Positions 54,670-63,964 of a stretch of 64,000 nt of DNA are shown here, in pieces. Positions within the stretch are counted from its first letter, which is position 1, and every line of letters begins with the position of its first letter. Made by a program: the position numbers and the translations under genes. A model generated the notes under the pieces. That model did not search any database. It saw only the letters and a program-made list of their open reading frames with translations, and was not told the origin of the DNA. This stretch comes from Allobosea lathyri (GTDB lineage Bacteria; Pseudomonadota; Alphaproteobacteria; Rhizobiales; Beijerinckiaceae): positions 62,001-126,000 of the forward strand of contig NZ_FNUY01000007.1 of assembly GCF_900108245.1 (NCBI RefSeq), in the 5' to 3' direction.

Positions 54670-55613
54670 CAGTGCTTGGCCTTCGCTTCGGCGGCGATAC
54701 GCGCCTCGACCTCGGCGCGGTTGGGCAGCGGCGCCACCGCGCCATAGCCCTGCGTCGAGAGGGCGGCGGCGACATTGGCATAGGCAGCCGCCGCGAAAGC
54801 GTCGCCGGTGCGGATATATTCGGCGAGGAAGGCGCCATCATAGCAATCGCCCGCGCCGGTGGCGTCGATCGCCTTGACCTTGATCGGGACCAGCCGCTCG
54901 CGCCGGACCGGCGTCGCCACCAGCGAGCCCTCATGCCCGAGCGTCAGCGCCACGACCCTTGCGCCCAGACCGAGATAGAAATCGACGATCGCATCCGGCG
55001 AGTTCAGGCCGGTGAGCTGGGTCGCATCGTCGAGGCCGGGCAGCACGATATCGGCCATCGCGCAGGCGGCGTGGATGATGGCGCGCGCCCGCGTCAGAGG
55101 CCAGAGCTTGAGCCGCAGATTGGTGTCGTAGGCCGTGAGCACGCCGGCGTCGCGCGCAGTGGCGAAGGCCTCGAACACGGCGTCGCAGGCGCTCGCCGAA
55201 ATCGCCTGGCTGATGCCTGAGGCCTGGACGATCCGGGCCGAGCGGATCAGGTCGCGCGGCAGATCGCGCGGACCCGCCAGGCTCGCGGCGGAGCCGGCGC
55301 GCAGATAAGAGAAGACATGGCCGGACGGGCCGTGATCGACGAAATAGAGGCCAGTCGGCGCGGTCGGATGCGTCGAGACATGGGTGTCGTCGACCCCCTC
55401 GCGAGCCCACAGGGCGCGAATGGAACGGCCGGCGCTGTCGTCACCCAGCGCGCCTGCATAAGCGACCGATGCGCCCTGCCGGGCCGCTGCAACGGCGCAG
55501 TTCGAGGTGTCGCCGCCATGGCCGAACTGAAAGGCCCCGGCCTCGCCGCGCGTGGCATTGAATTCGCCCAGCGGTTCACCCAGGCAGAGAAGGTCGATGC
55601 GGGTTTCTGTCAC
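54669..55613 (-). CDS. PfkB-family carbohydrate kinase
   Basis: Ribokinase-fold sugar kinase of 314 residues. GGDTSNCAVAAARQGASVAY is the PfkB signature 1 region, and IDATGAGDCYDGAFLAEYI is signature 2 with the catalytic Asp in GAGD. It is closest to 2-keto-3-deoxygluconate or fructokinase-type enzymes. It begins at GTG 55613. It is coupled to the HAD phosphatase gene. Sugar specificity is not determined. Confidence 0.9.
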   Translation of the reverse strand: MTETRIDLLCLGEPLGEFNATRGEAGAFQFGHGGDTSNCAVAAARQGASVAYAGALGDDSAGRSIRALWAREGVDDTHVSTHPTAPTGLYFVDHGPSGHVFSYLRAGSAASLAGPRDLPRDLIRSARIVQASGISQAISASACDAVFEAFATARDAGVLTAYDTNLRLKLWPLTRARAIIHAACAMADIVLPGLDDATQLTGLNSPDAIVDFYLGLGARVVALTLGHEGSLVATPVRRERLVPIKVKAIDATGAGDCYDGAFLAEYIRTGDAFAAAAYANVAAALSTQGYGAVAPLPNRAEVEARIAAEAKAKH

Positions 55614-55669
55614 GGAACTGGAACCATCTGGAAAAGGCGATCGGAGCGCAGGAAGCTGCGCGCCTTCTT

Positions 55670-55775
55670 AGAGCATCGGCCGGAAAAGTGGAATGCGGTT
55701 TTCGGAAGAAGCCGATGCAGAATCAAAGACCTACAGCATCCATGCGAAAAAGCGGGAACCGGTTTTTCGCGAAGA
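55670..55775. repeat. dispersed repeat, family C (copy 2)
   Basis: Shares AGAGCATCGG, CGGAAAAGTGGAA, GGTTTTCGGAAGAAGCCGAT and AATCAAAGACCTACAGCAT with the copy at 39016. The right part differs, ending in GCGGGAACCGGTTTTTCGCG. It lies between the coiled-coil gene end and the PfkB gene start. Confidence 0.85.
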
Positions 55776-55782
55776 TCTGTTT

Positions 55783-57042
55783 CTATTCCGCCGCCTCCTG
55801 CTTCGGCGGCAGCGCCATCAGCCGCTCGGCGACCTTCATGATCTCCTGACGCAATGCCGCGCTGGCCGCCGCATCGTCGGCAGCAGGTGGCCCGACAGGT
55901 TTGCGCAATTGAGCAACCTCGCGCTTGAGCCGGGCCCGGTCTGCGCGTGCCTGAATCAGCGCGCCCTGGATCGTCTGCACTTCGGCATGCACGGTTTCGA
56001 GCCGGCTCTCGCGTTCGCGCACATCCTCGCGCAGCGCCGCCGTTTCCTCCAGCACCCGCTGCCGCTCGGCCTGAAGCGCGGTCTTGGTCAGGGCGAGATC
56101 GCGCCCTTCAGCCTCCCTCGCCTCGTGCTCGGCCGCATGCTCTTCGGTTTCCTGCTTCAGCAACCCCTCGATCCGCAAGGCTTCCGCTGTCGCCGCGCCG
56201 GCACGCGCATCGGCCGCGGCAAGGCCGGCTTCGGCCTGTTCGGCGCGCGCCGCCAATGCGTCCGCCCGCAGCCGCTCGCTGTCACGGTCGACGCTCATCG
56301 CCTTCAACGCCGTCCGGCTCTCATCGAGCCCACGCTCCGTCGCGGCGAGCCTGCCGGAGAGTTCGTCGCGCTTGCCTTCCAGCACCATGATCTGCGTCCG
56401 ATCCTCGACCTGCGCCACCCTCAACTGATCATTCTCGCCGCGCGCGGTAGCCAGTTCGCCCTCCCGCTCGGCGAGCAAGCCCTCGATACGCCCGAGCGTG
56501 GCGCGTTCCTGCGCCAATTCCTCGGCGCGCACGGACAAATCCGCGCTGGTTCCGGTCAAGGCCGTGCGGGTATCCGCGAGATTGCGTTCGAGGCTGGCGA
56601 GGTCGGTAAGCCGCTTTTCAAGAGCGGCCGCAGTCTCGGCCAGGGCCGCGCTGTCCCGGGCAAGCGCCTCGCGTGTCTCGGCGAGTTCGCCACGCGTCGT
56701 AGCGAGTTCGCCTTCGAGCAGGCCGATGCGCTCGTCCCGCGCCCGCAATTCGCGCTCGCGCTGGCCGATCGTCATGTCGCGCCGGCCGACTTCCTGCATG
56801 GCCCCGGCCTTGGCAGCAAAGCCGCGCTCGGCCTGTTGTTCAAGGGCGCGGGCGCGCAAGGCGAGTTCGGCGCGAAGATGGTCGCGATCGGCCGCGATCT
56901 CGGCAAGCGAAAGCGGGAATGCGGCTTCGGCCCGCTTGCGCGCCAGCCGGTCCGCCCGACGCGCCAAAGCGGGTATCGCCGCCAGCGCAAGCAGGCTGGC
57001 CGAGAGGAAGCCGAGCGCAACCAGCATGACGGCTTCGATCAA
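55783..57042 (-). CDS. membrane-anchored coiled-coil protein
   Basis: Protein of 419 residues. One N-terminal helix (MLVALGFLSASLLALAAIPA) is followed by about 350 residues of near-continuous heptad pattern rich in Glu, Arg, Ala and Leu (for example RERELRARDERIGLLEGELA). The tail is KVAERLMALPPKQEAAE. Start TTG 57042 or ATG 57027. Similar anchored coiled coils occur in many Hyphomicrobiales but have no assigned function. It could act as an envelope scaffold. The neighbour downstream of its promoter region is eipA, an envelope gene. Confidence 0.82.
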   Translation of the reverse strand: MIEAVMLVALGFLSASLLALAAIPALARRADRLARKRAEAAFPLSLAEIAADRDHLRAELALRARALEQQAERGFAAKAGAMQEVGRRDMTIGQRERELRARDERIGLLEGELATTRGELAETREALARDSAALAETAAALEKRLTDLASLERNLADTRTALTGTSADLSVRAEELAQERATLGRIEGLLAEREGELATARGENDQLRVAQVEDRTQIMVLEGKRDELSGRLAATERGLDESRTALKAMSVDRDSERLRADALAARAEQAEAGLAAADARAGAATAEALRIEGLLKQETEEHAAEHEAREAEGRDLALTKTALQAERQRVLEETAALREDVRERESRLETVHAEVQTIQGALIQARADRARLKREVAQLRKPVGPPAADDAAASAALRQEIMKVAERLMALPPKQEAAE

Positions 57043-57130
57043 GACATGTGGCTCCGCGTCACGAGATGTCAGCCGGAAATTCTGCCACGGAAGCGCCGGT
57101 GTGACCAGCGCCTCCTCTGCCCCGGACGCT

Positions 57131-57718
57131 CTAGAAGGGGTTCCAGGTCGCCTGCGGCGTGAACTTCAGATAGCCGAGATTGACCCCAAGGCGCCAGCCG
57201 ACGCCGGTGCGGATCGGCACCACCGTCATGCCTTCGGCCGCCATCGCGGTGAAGCCGAAGCCGCCGATGAAATAGACCGAGCCATCGACGCCGATGAAGC
57301 GCTGATAGAGCGCCTCGACGGCCGGGAGGTTGTAGACCAGCATCATCGTGCGGGCGCCTTCGCCGCCGAAATCGAAGCCGACGGAGGGTCCCTGCCAGTA
57401 GACCTTGCGGTCGCCGGCATTGCGCGTGAACAGCGTGCCCTCGCCATAGCGCAAGCCGCCGACAAAGGCGCCAGACGCTTCCTGGCCCAGCACATAGCCA
57501 TTGGGCTCGCCCCAGCGGCGCACGGCTTCCTCGATCGTCAGCGCCAAGCCGCGCGAGACGTTGCCGAAGAACTGGTGGCCGGAGGTTACGAGTTCGTTTT
57601 GCGAGAAGGACCGGTTCTGCGCGTAGGGGGACTGCTGGGCAAGCACCGGCAGGCCGGCGAGGCTTGTCCCGGCGAGCGCGAGACCACCCGAGATGAGGCT
57701 GCGGCGGGTCTGTTTCAT
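57131..57718 (-). CDS. eipA: EipA-like envelope integrity protein (DUF1134)
   Basis: Periplasmic protein of 195 residues. A signal with RRSLISGGLALAGTSLAG (possible twin-arginine type) is cleaved near LAQQ. The DUF1134 domain includes SRGLALTIEEAVRRWGEPNG, YGEGTLFTRNAGDRKVYWQG, PSVGFDFGGEGARTMMLVYN and GVGWRLGVNLGYLKFTPQAT. EipA of Brucella supports envelope integrity and is under cell-cycle control (CtrA). ATG 57718 fits homologues. No CtrA box was seen upstream here. Confidence 0.9.
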   Translation of the reverse strand: MKQTRRSLISGGLALAGTSLAGLPVLAQQSPYAQNRSFSQNELVTSGHQFFGNVSRGLALTIEEAVRRWGEPNGYVLGQEASGAFVGGLRYGEGTLFTRNAGDRKVYWQGPSVGFDFGGEGARTMMLVYNLPAVEALYQRFIGVDGSVYFIGGFGFTAMAAEGMTVVPIRTGVGWRLGVNLGYLKFTPQATWNPF

Positions 57719-58015
57719 CAATCGAATCTCCGGGCGGGGCACAAGGCATAAGCCGGGTGCCAGAGCGGGTTTTTGGTCCGTTTCAACGACGCGGGCTTGC
57801 GGCTGCGCGGCAACCGTTCAAGCGCCCCGCCAACATGGTGGGGGAGTGCACAAAACCCCGGCGATACGCTGGGTTCCGGGCTCCATGGCAACACACCACG
57901 CAAATGCGAACCAATTCGGTAACCAGTTTGATACGCTGGAAGTGTATCCAAGGAGTGAAGATTCCGGTGAGGACAGAGCGCCCCCGAGATCACAGAACCG
58001 CAAGGATTTGCCGCG

Positions 58016-58582
58016 ATGAAGGCCGTAACATGGCAGCGCTGGATTTCGATCGCTGCCGGCATCCTGGCCTTGACGATCGCAATCCAGCCGGTGCTGGCCG
58101 GCGCGCCCAACGTTAACGCACCCAGCCTGAACGCATCGAGCCAACCTGTCCCCGGCCTGCCTTCGGGGTTGCCGATGCTCCCCTCGCTCGGTGAGACCAT
58201 GCAGCGCGACCTGCGTTCCGGCCTCGCGCTGAACGGCTTCGATCCCGTGGCCTATCAGGTCGAGGGGCGCGCAACCCCTGGCCACGCCGAGCATGAACTG
58301 CTCCATGACGGCGCGGTCTGGTGGTTCGCCTCCGCGGCCAACCTCGAAGCCTTCCGCGATGCACCCACGGTCTATGCGCCTGCCTTCGCCGGTTTCGATC
58401 CGACAGGCATCGTCGCTGGCGTCGCGGTTGACACCGACCCGCGCCAGTTCGCGATCATCGGCTCGCGCCTGTTCCTGTTCCGCACGTCGGAGAACCGCCG
58501 CAGCTTCGTCGAGAATGCTGCGATGCTGCGCCTCGCCGACGGCAAGTGGAACGAAGTTTCCCGCACGATCGCGCGCTACTAG
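58016..58582 (+). CDS. exported YHS-domain-like protein
   Basis: Protein of 188 residues with a signal peptide (about 1-29, ending PVLAGAP). After a Pro-rich linker comes the YHS-like motif ALNGFDPVAYQVEGRATPGH, then AVWWFASAANLEAFRDAPTV and YAPAFAGFDPTGI. The usual metal-binding Cys of TRASH/YHS domains is absent. AAGGAT precedes the ATG. Such proteins are common near metal or envelope genes, but no function is fixed. It is divergent from eipA. Confidence 0.82.
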   Translation: MKAVTWQRWISIAAGILALTIAIQPVLAGAPNVNAPSLNASSQPVPGLPSGLPMLPSLGETMQRDLRSGLALNGFDPVAYQVEGRATPGHAEHELLHDGAVWWFASAANLEAFRDAPTVYAPAFAGFDPTGIVAGVAVDTDPRQFAIIGSRLFLFRTSENRRSFVENAAMLRLADGKWNEVSRTIARY

Positions 58583-58601
58583 AGCGCAGGCTCTCCGGGG
58601 A

Positions 58602-59465
58602 TCAGGCCGGAACCAGCGAGGCGATTGCGCGCCGGGCCAGCAATTCGCTCGACGCGGCCACGAAGGGCTGGTTGCAGAAGTGCCGGTCGACCCGGCCATA
58701 AAGCGGAACGGCGCCGGCCAGCGTCAGCACGATCCCACCGGCAGCAGCGAGAATGGCGTCGCCGGCGGCAGTGTCCCATTCCATCGTCTGGCCACCGCGC
58801 ACATGCAGATCGGCCTCGCCCGAGGCGATCAACCCGAATTTGACGGCCGACGACACCGGAATTGTGGCGCTGGAGCCCATGGCGGACGCGATCCCGTCGC
58901 TCTGGCTGTCGCCATGGAAGCGGCTGACCAGCGTTACCGGCCCTTCGCCCGGCAACGGGCGCACTGCAACCGTAACCGCCTCGCCGACAGCCGAGCCATC
59001 GGCTGCGAGCGCCTGCGTGAAGGCATTCTCCCCGGCAAACCAGAGCCTGCCGATCTGCGGGGCCGCGATCGCTCCCGCAACCGGCCTGTCGCCGCGGATG
59101 ATGGCGATCGCCACGCAATAGCTATCCCCGCCCGCCAGGAACTCGCGCGTCCCGTCGAGCGGATCGAGCAGGATGAAGACCGGGCCGGGCGCCACCGCCT
59201 CGGCGCTTTCCTCGCTGACGATCGGAAAGCCCGGCAGCAGCCGCTCAAGCGCAGCCTTCGCGACCCGGTCGGCGGCAAGATCGGCCGAGCATACGGGCGA
59301 GCCGTCGCGCTTGAGCTTGACGTCGCATGCCGCACGCATGGTCATCAGCGTGGCCGCACTCAGCCGCGCCGCCTCGGCGAGCAGCCGGGAAAGCGCGTCG
59401 CAATCGGCGAGGCGCGCCTCGACGGAGCCTTGATCGGCGAGGCTTGAATTGAGTTGGCCGGTCAT
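58602..59465 (-). CDS. 3'(2'),5'-bisphosphate nucleotidase / inositol monophosphatase family (CysQ-like)
   Basis: Phosphatase of 287 residues. Metal motifs are Glu in PIVSEESAE, DPLDGTREFLAGG and, in the C-half, WDTAAGDAILAAAGG. The pattern fits CysQ, which removes PAP made in sulfate assimilation, though myo-inositol phosphate cannot be excluded. It overlaps no neighbour and faces the YHS-like gene tail to tail, with about 19 bases between the two stops. Confidence 0.9.
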   Translation of the reverse strand: MTGQLNSSLADQGSVEARLADCDALSRLLAEAARLSAATLMTMRAACDVKLKRDGSPVCSADLAADRVAKAALERLLPGFPIVSEESAEAVAPGPVFILLDPLDGTREFLAGGDSYCVAIAIIRGDRPVAGAIAAPQIGRLWFAGENAFTQALAADGSAVGEAVTVAVRPLPGEGPVTLVSRFHGDSQSDGIASAMGSSATIPVSSAVKFGLIASGEADLHVRGGQTMEWDTAAGDAILAAAGGIVLTLAGAVPLYGRVDRHFCNQPFVAASSELLARRAIASLVPA

Positions 59466-59601
59466 GCCAGCGGCCTATCCTTTGAAGTGCGAGCCCTGAA
59501 TATCGGGATTAACCACATGAAAACCAAGATGCCACCATATCTTGGGCAACGGCGCCAAATCTGCCGCGAGCGCCACGCATCTGATCCCAGGACATCGCCC
59601 C

Positions 59602-60243
59602 ATGACCGCCATCTCGCTCGACCCGCTCGACCTGGCCGCGCTTCTCTGCAGCCGCGTCTGCCATGACGTGATCAGCCCGGTCGGCGCCATTGTCAACGCG
59701 CTGGAGGTTCTGGAGGAGGACGATCCCTCGATGCGCGATTTCGCGCTCGACCTGATCAAGAAGAGCGCACGCAACGCTTCGGCGCGGCTGCAATTCGCCC
59801 GTCTCGCCTTCGGAGCCGCCGGCTCGGCAGGCGCGATGATCGATCTCGGCGATGCCGGCAACGTAGCAAACGGCTTCCTCAACGACGAAAAACTCTCGCT
59901 CGACTGGGAGGCCCCCCGCGCGCTCCTGCCGAAGAACCAGGTCAAATTGCTGCTGAACCTGCTGGTTCTTGCGGCGCAGGCCGTGCCGCGCGGCGGCAAG
60001 CTGGTCTCGCGGGCGACGATAGAGGGCGAGCAGGCGAGCTTCGTCATCACCGCGACCGGCTCCCACGCGCGCATTCCCGCCCATGTCGAGGAGCTTCTGG
60101 CCGGCCGCTCGGAGACGGGCACGATCGACGCCCATGCGGTCCAGCCGCTCTATGCCGGCATGGTCGCGCGCGCCGCGGACATGACCATCACCTTCGCGAT
60201 CGAGGGCGAGACCGTGACGATCAACGCGCACAAGGCGGCTTGA
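59602..60243 (+). CDS. chpT: ChpT-type histidine phosphotransferase
   Basis: Protein of 213 residues. The helical hairpin carries LLCSRVCHDVISPVGAIVNA, with phospho-His21 in the HD motif, then NLLVLAAQAVPRGGKLV from a degenerate ATPase fold. In alphaproteobacteria ChpT passes phosphate from the CckA kinase to CtrA and CpdR. AGGA lies before ATG 59602. An in-frame upstream start (59542) adds an unlikely N-terminus. A half CtrA-type TTAACCA site is at 59509-59515. It is followed by the chemotaxis operon, an arrangement seen in several Hyphomicrobiales. Confidence 0.93.
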   Translation: MTAISLDPLDLAALLCSRVCHDVISPVGAIVNALEVLEEDDPSMRDFALDLIKKSARNASARLQFARLAFGAAGSAGAMIDLGDAGNVANGFLNDEKLSLDWEAPRALLPKNQVKLLLNLLVLAAQAVPRGGKLVSRATIEGEQASFVITATGSHARIPAHVEELLAGRSETGTIDAHAVQPLYAGMVARAADMTITFAIEGETVTINAHKAA

Positions 60244-60354
60244 TCGAGAGGCAGGCCGGTTCGCGGCATCGTCTGCTCAATCTCAACCGATCATAAACCC
60301 TTCTCCTGCTTAGTAGATCGCAGCGTTGTCGCGTTGAGTGATGGTCCCCCCTGC

Positions 60355-62970
60355 ATGGACGACTTGCTGCAAGAGTTCCTGGCTGAGACCGGCGAGAATC
60401 TCGACACGGTCGATCGGGAACTCGTCCGCTTCGAGCGGGAGCCCAACAACCGCGACATTCTGCGGAATATTTTCCGTCTCGTTCACACCGTCAAAGGCAC
60501 CTGCGGCTTCATCGGCCTGCCAAGGCTCGAGGCCCTGACCCATGCGGCGGAATCGGTCATCGGCCAGTTCCGTGACGGCGCCGTCGTCAATGCCATCGCC
60601 GTCACCGCCATCCTGGAGACCATCGATCGGGTCAAGGACATCCTGGCCGAGCTCTCCGACAAGGGCCAGGAACCGCCCGGCAACGACGAGACCCTGATCG
60701 GCGAGCTGCACGCGCTGGCCGAGCAGGCCAAGGCCCAGCTCGCGAAGGCGAAGCCGCCGTCGTCCGAAGTCGCCGACCCCGTCGCCGCCTATCTCGCCCG
60801 CCATGGCTCGACTGCGACCGACAGCGAGCTTGATCTCATCTTCCAGCGCGCGCCGGGCCCCCAGCGCGGCCGCGACGGTCGCATCGAGCCGGCGGAGAGC
60901 GCGGGTGAAGACGGCGTCCTGCGCGAAAGCCGGGCCGCAGGCCCCGCCACCCTGCGCGTCAATGTCGATACCATCGAGCACCTGATGACGATGGTCTCGG
61001 AGCTCGTACTTACCCGAAACCAGCTGCTCGAAGTCTCCCGCCAGCAAAACGACACCGGCCTCAAGGCGCCGCTGCAGCGGCTGTCCCTGATCACGGCGGA
61101 GTTGCAGGACGGCGTCATGAAGACGCGCATGCAGCCGATCGGCAATGCCTGGTCGAAGCTGCCGCGCATCGTGCGCGATCTCAGCGCCGAACTCGGCAAG
61201 CGCATCGAACTGGTGATGGAGGGCGCCGATACCGAGCTCGACCGCCAGATCCTCGACCTGATCAAGGACCCCCTCACCCACATGGTCCGCAACTGCGCCG
61301 ACCATGCGATCGAACCCCCTGACGAGCGCGCTGCAGCCGGCAAGCCGGAGCACGGCACGGTTCGCCTCGCCGCCTATCACGAGGGCGGCTCCGTCACCAT
61401 TGCGATCGCCGATGACGGGCGCGGGCTCGACATCGAGCGCATTCGCCGCAAGGCCATCCTGCTCGATCTGGGCAGCGAAGCCGAGATCGAGCGCATGAGC
61501 GACGCGCAGATCAGCCGCTTCATCTTCCATCCGGGCTTTTCGACGGTCGACAACATCACTGCGGTTTCGGGCCGCGGCGTCGGCATGGATGTGGTGAAAG
61601 CCAATGTCGACGCCATCGGCGGTGTCATCGACATCGCCACAAGGGCCGGCCAGGGCACGGCGATCACCATCAAGATCCCGCTCACGCTGGCGATCGTCTC
61701 GGCGCTGATCGTGGTCGCGGGCAAGCAACGCTTCGCCATACCGCAGATCGTGGTGCGCGAGCTCGTTCGCGTGAAATCGGGTGCCGATCACCGTATCGAG
61801 GAGATCAACGGCGCGCCCGTCTTGCGGCTGCGCGGCCGCCTGCTGCCGATCATCGCGCTATCGGGCCTGATGGGCTCGACCGACGCCATGAGCGATGACG
61901 GATTCATCGTCGTCACCCAGATCGGCGAGCGGCAGTTCGGCATTCTCGTCGACAGCGTTTTCCATACCGAGGAAATCGTGGTCAAGCCGATGTCGAGCAA
62001 GCTCCGGCACATCCCGATCTTCTCCGGGAACACGATCCTGGGCGACGGCGCCGTCGTGCTCATCATCGACCCCAACGGCGTCGCTGGACTGGTGGGCGCG
62101 GTCGCGAACGGCGACCCGTTGCGCGACCCGACGACGGCAGCCGCTCAATCACTCGCAGGCGAGCGGACCACGATGCTGGTATTCCGCACCGGCGCCGACA
62201 GCATCAAGGCTGTGCCGCTCTCGCTGGTGACGCGGCTCGAAGAGGTCGACGCTCAGCAGTTCCAGAACGGTGGCGGCCGCATTCTCCTGCACTATCGCAA
62301 CCGGCTTATCCCCGTGGTTGCGGTCGCGGAGACGCAGATCAAGTCCGAGGGTCTGCAACCGCTGGTCATTATCTCGGAAGGGGATCTGACGATCGCCTTG
62401 GCAGTCGATGCCATCGTCGACATCGTCGAGGAGACGCTCGATCTCGAGATGGCCGTCTCGCAGGACAGGAGCGTCATCGGCTCGGCGATGATCCGCGGAC
62501 GCGCCACCGACATCATCGATCTCGCGCATTATCTGCCGATGAACGAGCCCGGCTGGCTCCATTCGCGGCGCGAGACGCAGGATCCGGCCGCCCCGCCCCA
62601 GATCCTGCTCGTCGAGCCCTCCGACTTCCTGAGGGAGATGCTGAGCCCGGTGCTCAAGGCCTCCGGACACCGCGTCGCGATGGCCTCGGATTTCGCCACC
62701 GCTGCCCGGCAATCCGCCAATGGCGCGATGAGCATCGTGCTGATCGACCTCGACCGTGACCCGGAAGCGGCTTTTGCTTTTGCCGGCACGCTGCGCGCCG
62801 AACAGGGCGACAACCGCCTGCGCATCCTCGGCATGGCCGCGCTTGCGACGCCCGAGCTCCACATGCGCGCAGCCCAGGCACGGCTGGACGATATCGTCGC
62901 CAAATTCGATCGCCGCGCGCTTCTCGGCGAACTCGCCGAGCGCAGGCCCGACATGAGGCATGCGGCATGA
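60355..62970 (+). CDS. cheA: hybrid chemotaxis histidine kinase CheA with receiver domain
   Basis: Protein of 871 residues. Domains: Hpt P1 (1-105; His44 in RLVHTVKGTCGF), a short linker in place of P2, dimerisation P3 (about 200-290, LRVNVDTIEHLMTMVSELVL), ATPase P4 (290-445; MVRNCADHAI, DDGRGLD, GRGVGMDVVK), CheW-like P5 (446-590), a second CheW-like region (about 601-735), and a C-terminal receiver (747-865) with a phospho-Asp candidate near 798. Its missing P2 means CheY docking must differ from E. coli. Start ATG 60355; TTG 60334 is in frame. It overlaps cheW by ATGA. Confidence 0.93.
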   Translation: MDDLLQEFLAETGENLDTVDRELVRFEREPNNRDILRNIFRLVHTVKGTCGFIGLPRLEALTHAAESVIGQFRDGAVVNAIAVTAILETIDRVKDILAELSDKGQEPPGNDETLIGELHALAEQAKAQLAKAKPPSSEVADPVAAYLARHGSTATDSELDLIFQRAPGPQRGRDGRIEPAESAGEDGVLRESRAAGPATLRVNVDTIEHLMTMVSELVLTRNQLLEVSRQQNDTGLKAPLQRLSLITAELQDGVMKTRMQPIGNAWSKLPRIVRDLSAELGKRIELVMEGADTELDRQILDLIKDPLTHMVRNCADHAIEPPDERAAAGKPEHGTVRLAAYHEGGSVTIAIADDGRGLDIERIRRKAILLDLGSEAEIERMSDAQISRFIFHPGFSTVDNITAVSGRGVGMDVVKANVDAIGGVIDIATRAGQGTAITIKIPLTLAIVSALIVVAGKQRFAIPQIVVRELVRVKSGADHRIEEINGAPVLRLRGRLLPIIALSGLMGSTDAMSDDGFIVVTQIGERQFGILVDSVFHTEEIVVKPMSSKLRHIPIFSGNTILGDGAVVLIIDPNGVAGLVGAVANGDPLRDPTTAAAQSLAGERTTMLVFRTGADSIKAVPLSLVTRLEEVDAQQFQNGGGRILLHYRNRLIPVVAVAETQIKSEGLQPLVIISEGDLTIALAVDAIVDIVEETLDLEMAVSQDRSVIGSAMIRGRATDIIDLAHYLPMNEPGWLHSRRETQDPAAPPQILLVEPSDFLREMLSPVLKASGHRVAMASDFATAARQSANGAMSIVLIDLDRDPEAAFAFAGTLRAEQGDNRLRILGMAALATPELHMRAAQARLDDIVAKFDRRALLGELAERRPDMRHAA

Positions 62971-63473
62971 GCCTTCACGATCACGATCTCCGCGACACGG
63001 CCGGCTCCCCCGTCGGCTTCGATCATTCGCTGGATTATGTCACCGTGACCGTCGGCGAGCAGCTGCTTGGCCTGCCGATCGCACGCGTCCACGACGTCTT
63101 CATCACCAACCGCATCACCGTGGTGCCACGCGCGCCCTCCGAGATCGTCGGGCTCCTGAACCTGCGCGGGCGCATCGTCACCGCGATCTGCCTGCGCAAG
63201 CGGCTCGGCAGACCGCCTATGCCCGGCTCCGCCGACGACAAGGCCGAGATGGTCGCAGTCGGCGTCGATCATGGCGGCGAAGCCTACGCCCTGATCGTCG
63301 ATGCAGTCGGCGAGGTGATGCGCCTTGATCGATCCACCCTTGAGCCGCCGCCGGTCCATCTGGATCGCGCCTGGGCCATGCTCGCCGCCGGCGTACACCG
63401 CCTCTCTGATCGCCTGCTCGTGGTGCTCGATGTCGACGCCATTCTGAAACTCGACATGCCGGCCGCCGCTTGA
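62967..63473 (+). CDS. cheW: chemotaxis coupling protein CheW
   Basis: Protein of 168 residues with the CheW fold: YVTVTVGEQLLGLPIARVHD, VVPRAPSEIVGLLNLRGRIV and AYALIVDAVGEV. It links CheA to chemoreceptors. The start overlaps the cheA stop by ATGA. About 15 extra N-terminal residues are present. No chemoreceptor gene is seen in this window. Confidence 0.94.
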   Translation: MSLHDHDLRDTAGSPVGFDHSLDYVTVTVGEQLLGLPIARVHDVFITNRITVVPRAPSEIVGLLNLRGRIVTAICLRKRLGRPPMPGSADDKAEMVAVGVDHGGEAYALIVDAVGEVMRLDRSTLEPPPVHLDRAWAMLAAGVHRLSDRLLVVLDVDAILKLDMPAAA

Positions 63474-63501
63474 AGCGCGGCAGGCCATCTGGAGATTGAC
63501 C

Positions 63502-63867
63502 ATGAAATATTGCCTCGTCGTCGACGACTCCGCCGTGATCCGCAAGGTCGCCCGCCGCATCCTCGAGGGTCTGCAGTTCCGGATCGCGGAGGCAGAGGAT
63601 GGCGCGCGCGCCATCGACGCCTGCAAGGGCGAGATGCCCGATGCCGTGCTGCTCGACTGGAACATGCCGATCATGGACGGCTACGATTTCCTGCGCACGC
63701 TGCGCCAGATGCCGGGCGGCAAGCGTCCCAAGGTCGTCTTCTGCACGACCGAGAACGACATCGCCCATATCGCGCGTGCCATGCATGCCGGCGCCGACGA
63801 GTACATCATGAAGCCGTTCGACAAGGAGATCGTCGCCTCCAAATTCCATCAGGTCGGCCTCCTGTGA
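63502..63867 (+). CDS. cheY: CheY-type response regulator
   Basis: Single receiver domain of 121 residues. Acidic pocket Asp8-Asp9 (CLVVDDSA), phospho-Asp52 (VLLDWNMPIMDG), Thr in FCTTENDI and Lys101 in IMKPFDKEI. No output domain, so it acts by binding partners such as the flagellar switch or CheA. GGAG precedes ATG 63502; a TTG two codons upstream is less likely. It lies 28 bases after cheW. Confidence 0.94.
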   Translation: MKYCLVVDDSAVIRKVARRILEGLQFRIAEAEDGARAIDACKGEMPDAVLLDWNMPIMDGYDFLRTLRQMPGGKRPKVVFCTTENDIAHIARAMHAGADEYIMKPFDKEIVASKFHQVGLL

Positions 63868-63964
63868 GGCCGATTGCGGCAGCCTGCGCTGTCGCGACGG
63901 CACGCTTCCCTCATGTCGGCCAATCGGCCGGCATCACGATTGCAGCCAGCGGACCAAACGCGGC

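Noticed and set aside
59509-59515. CtrA site upstream of chpT
   Set aside because: Only a half site (TTAACCA) is present and the second TTAA is missing at the right distance, so it is not listed as a regulatory feature.
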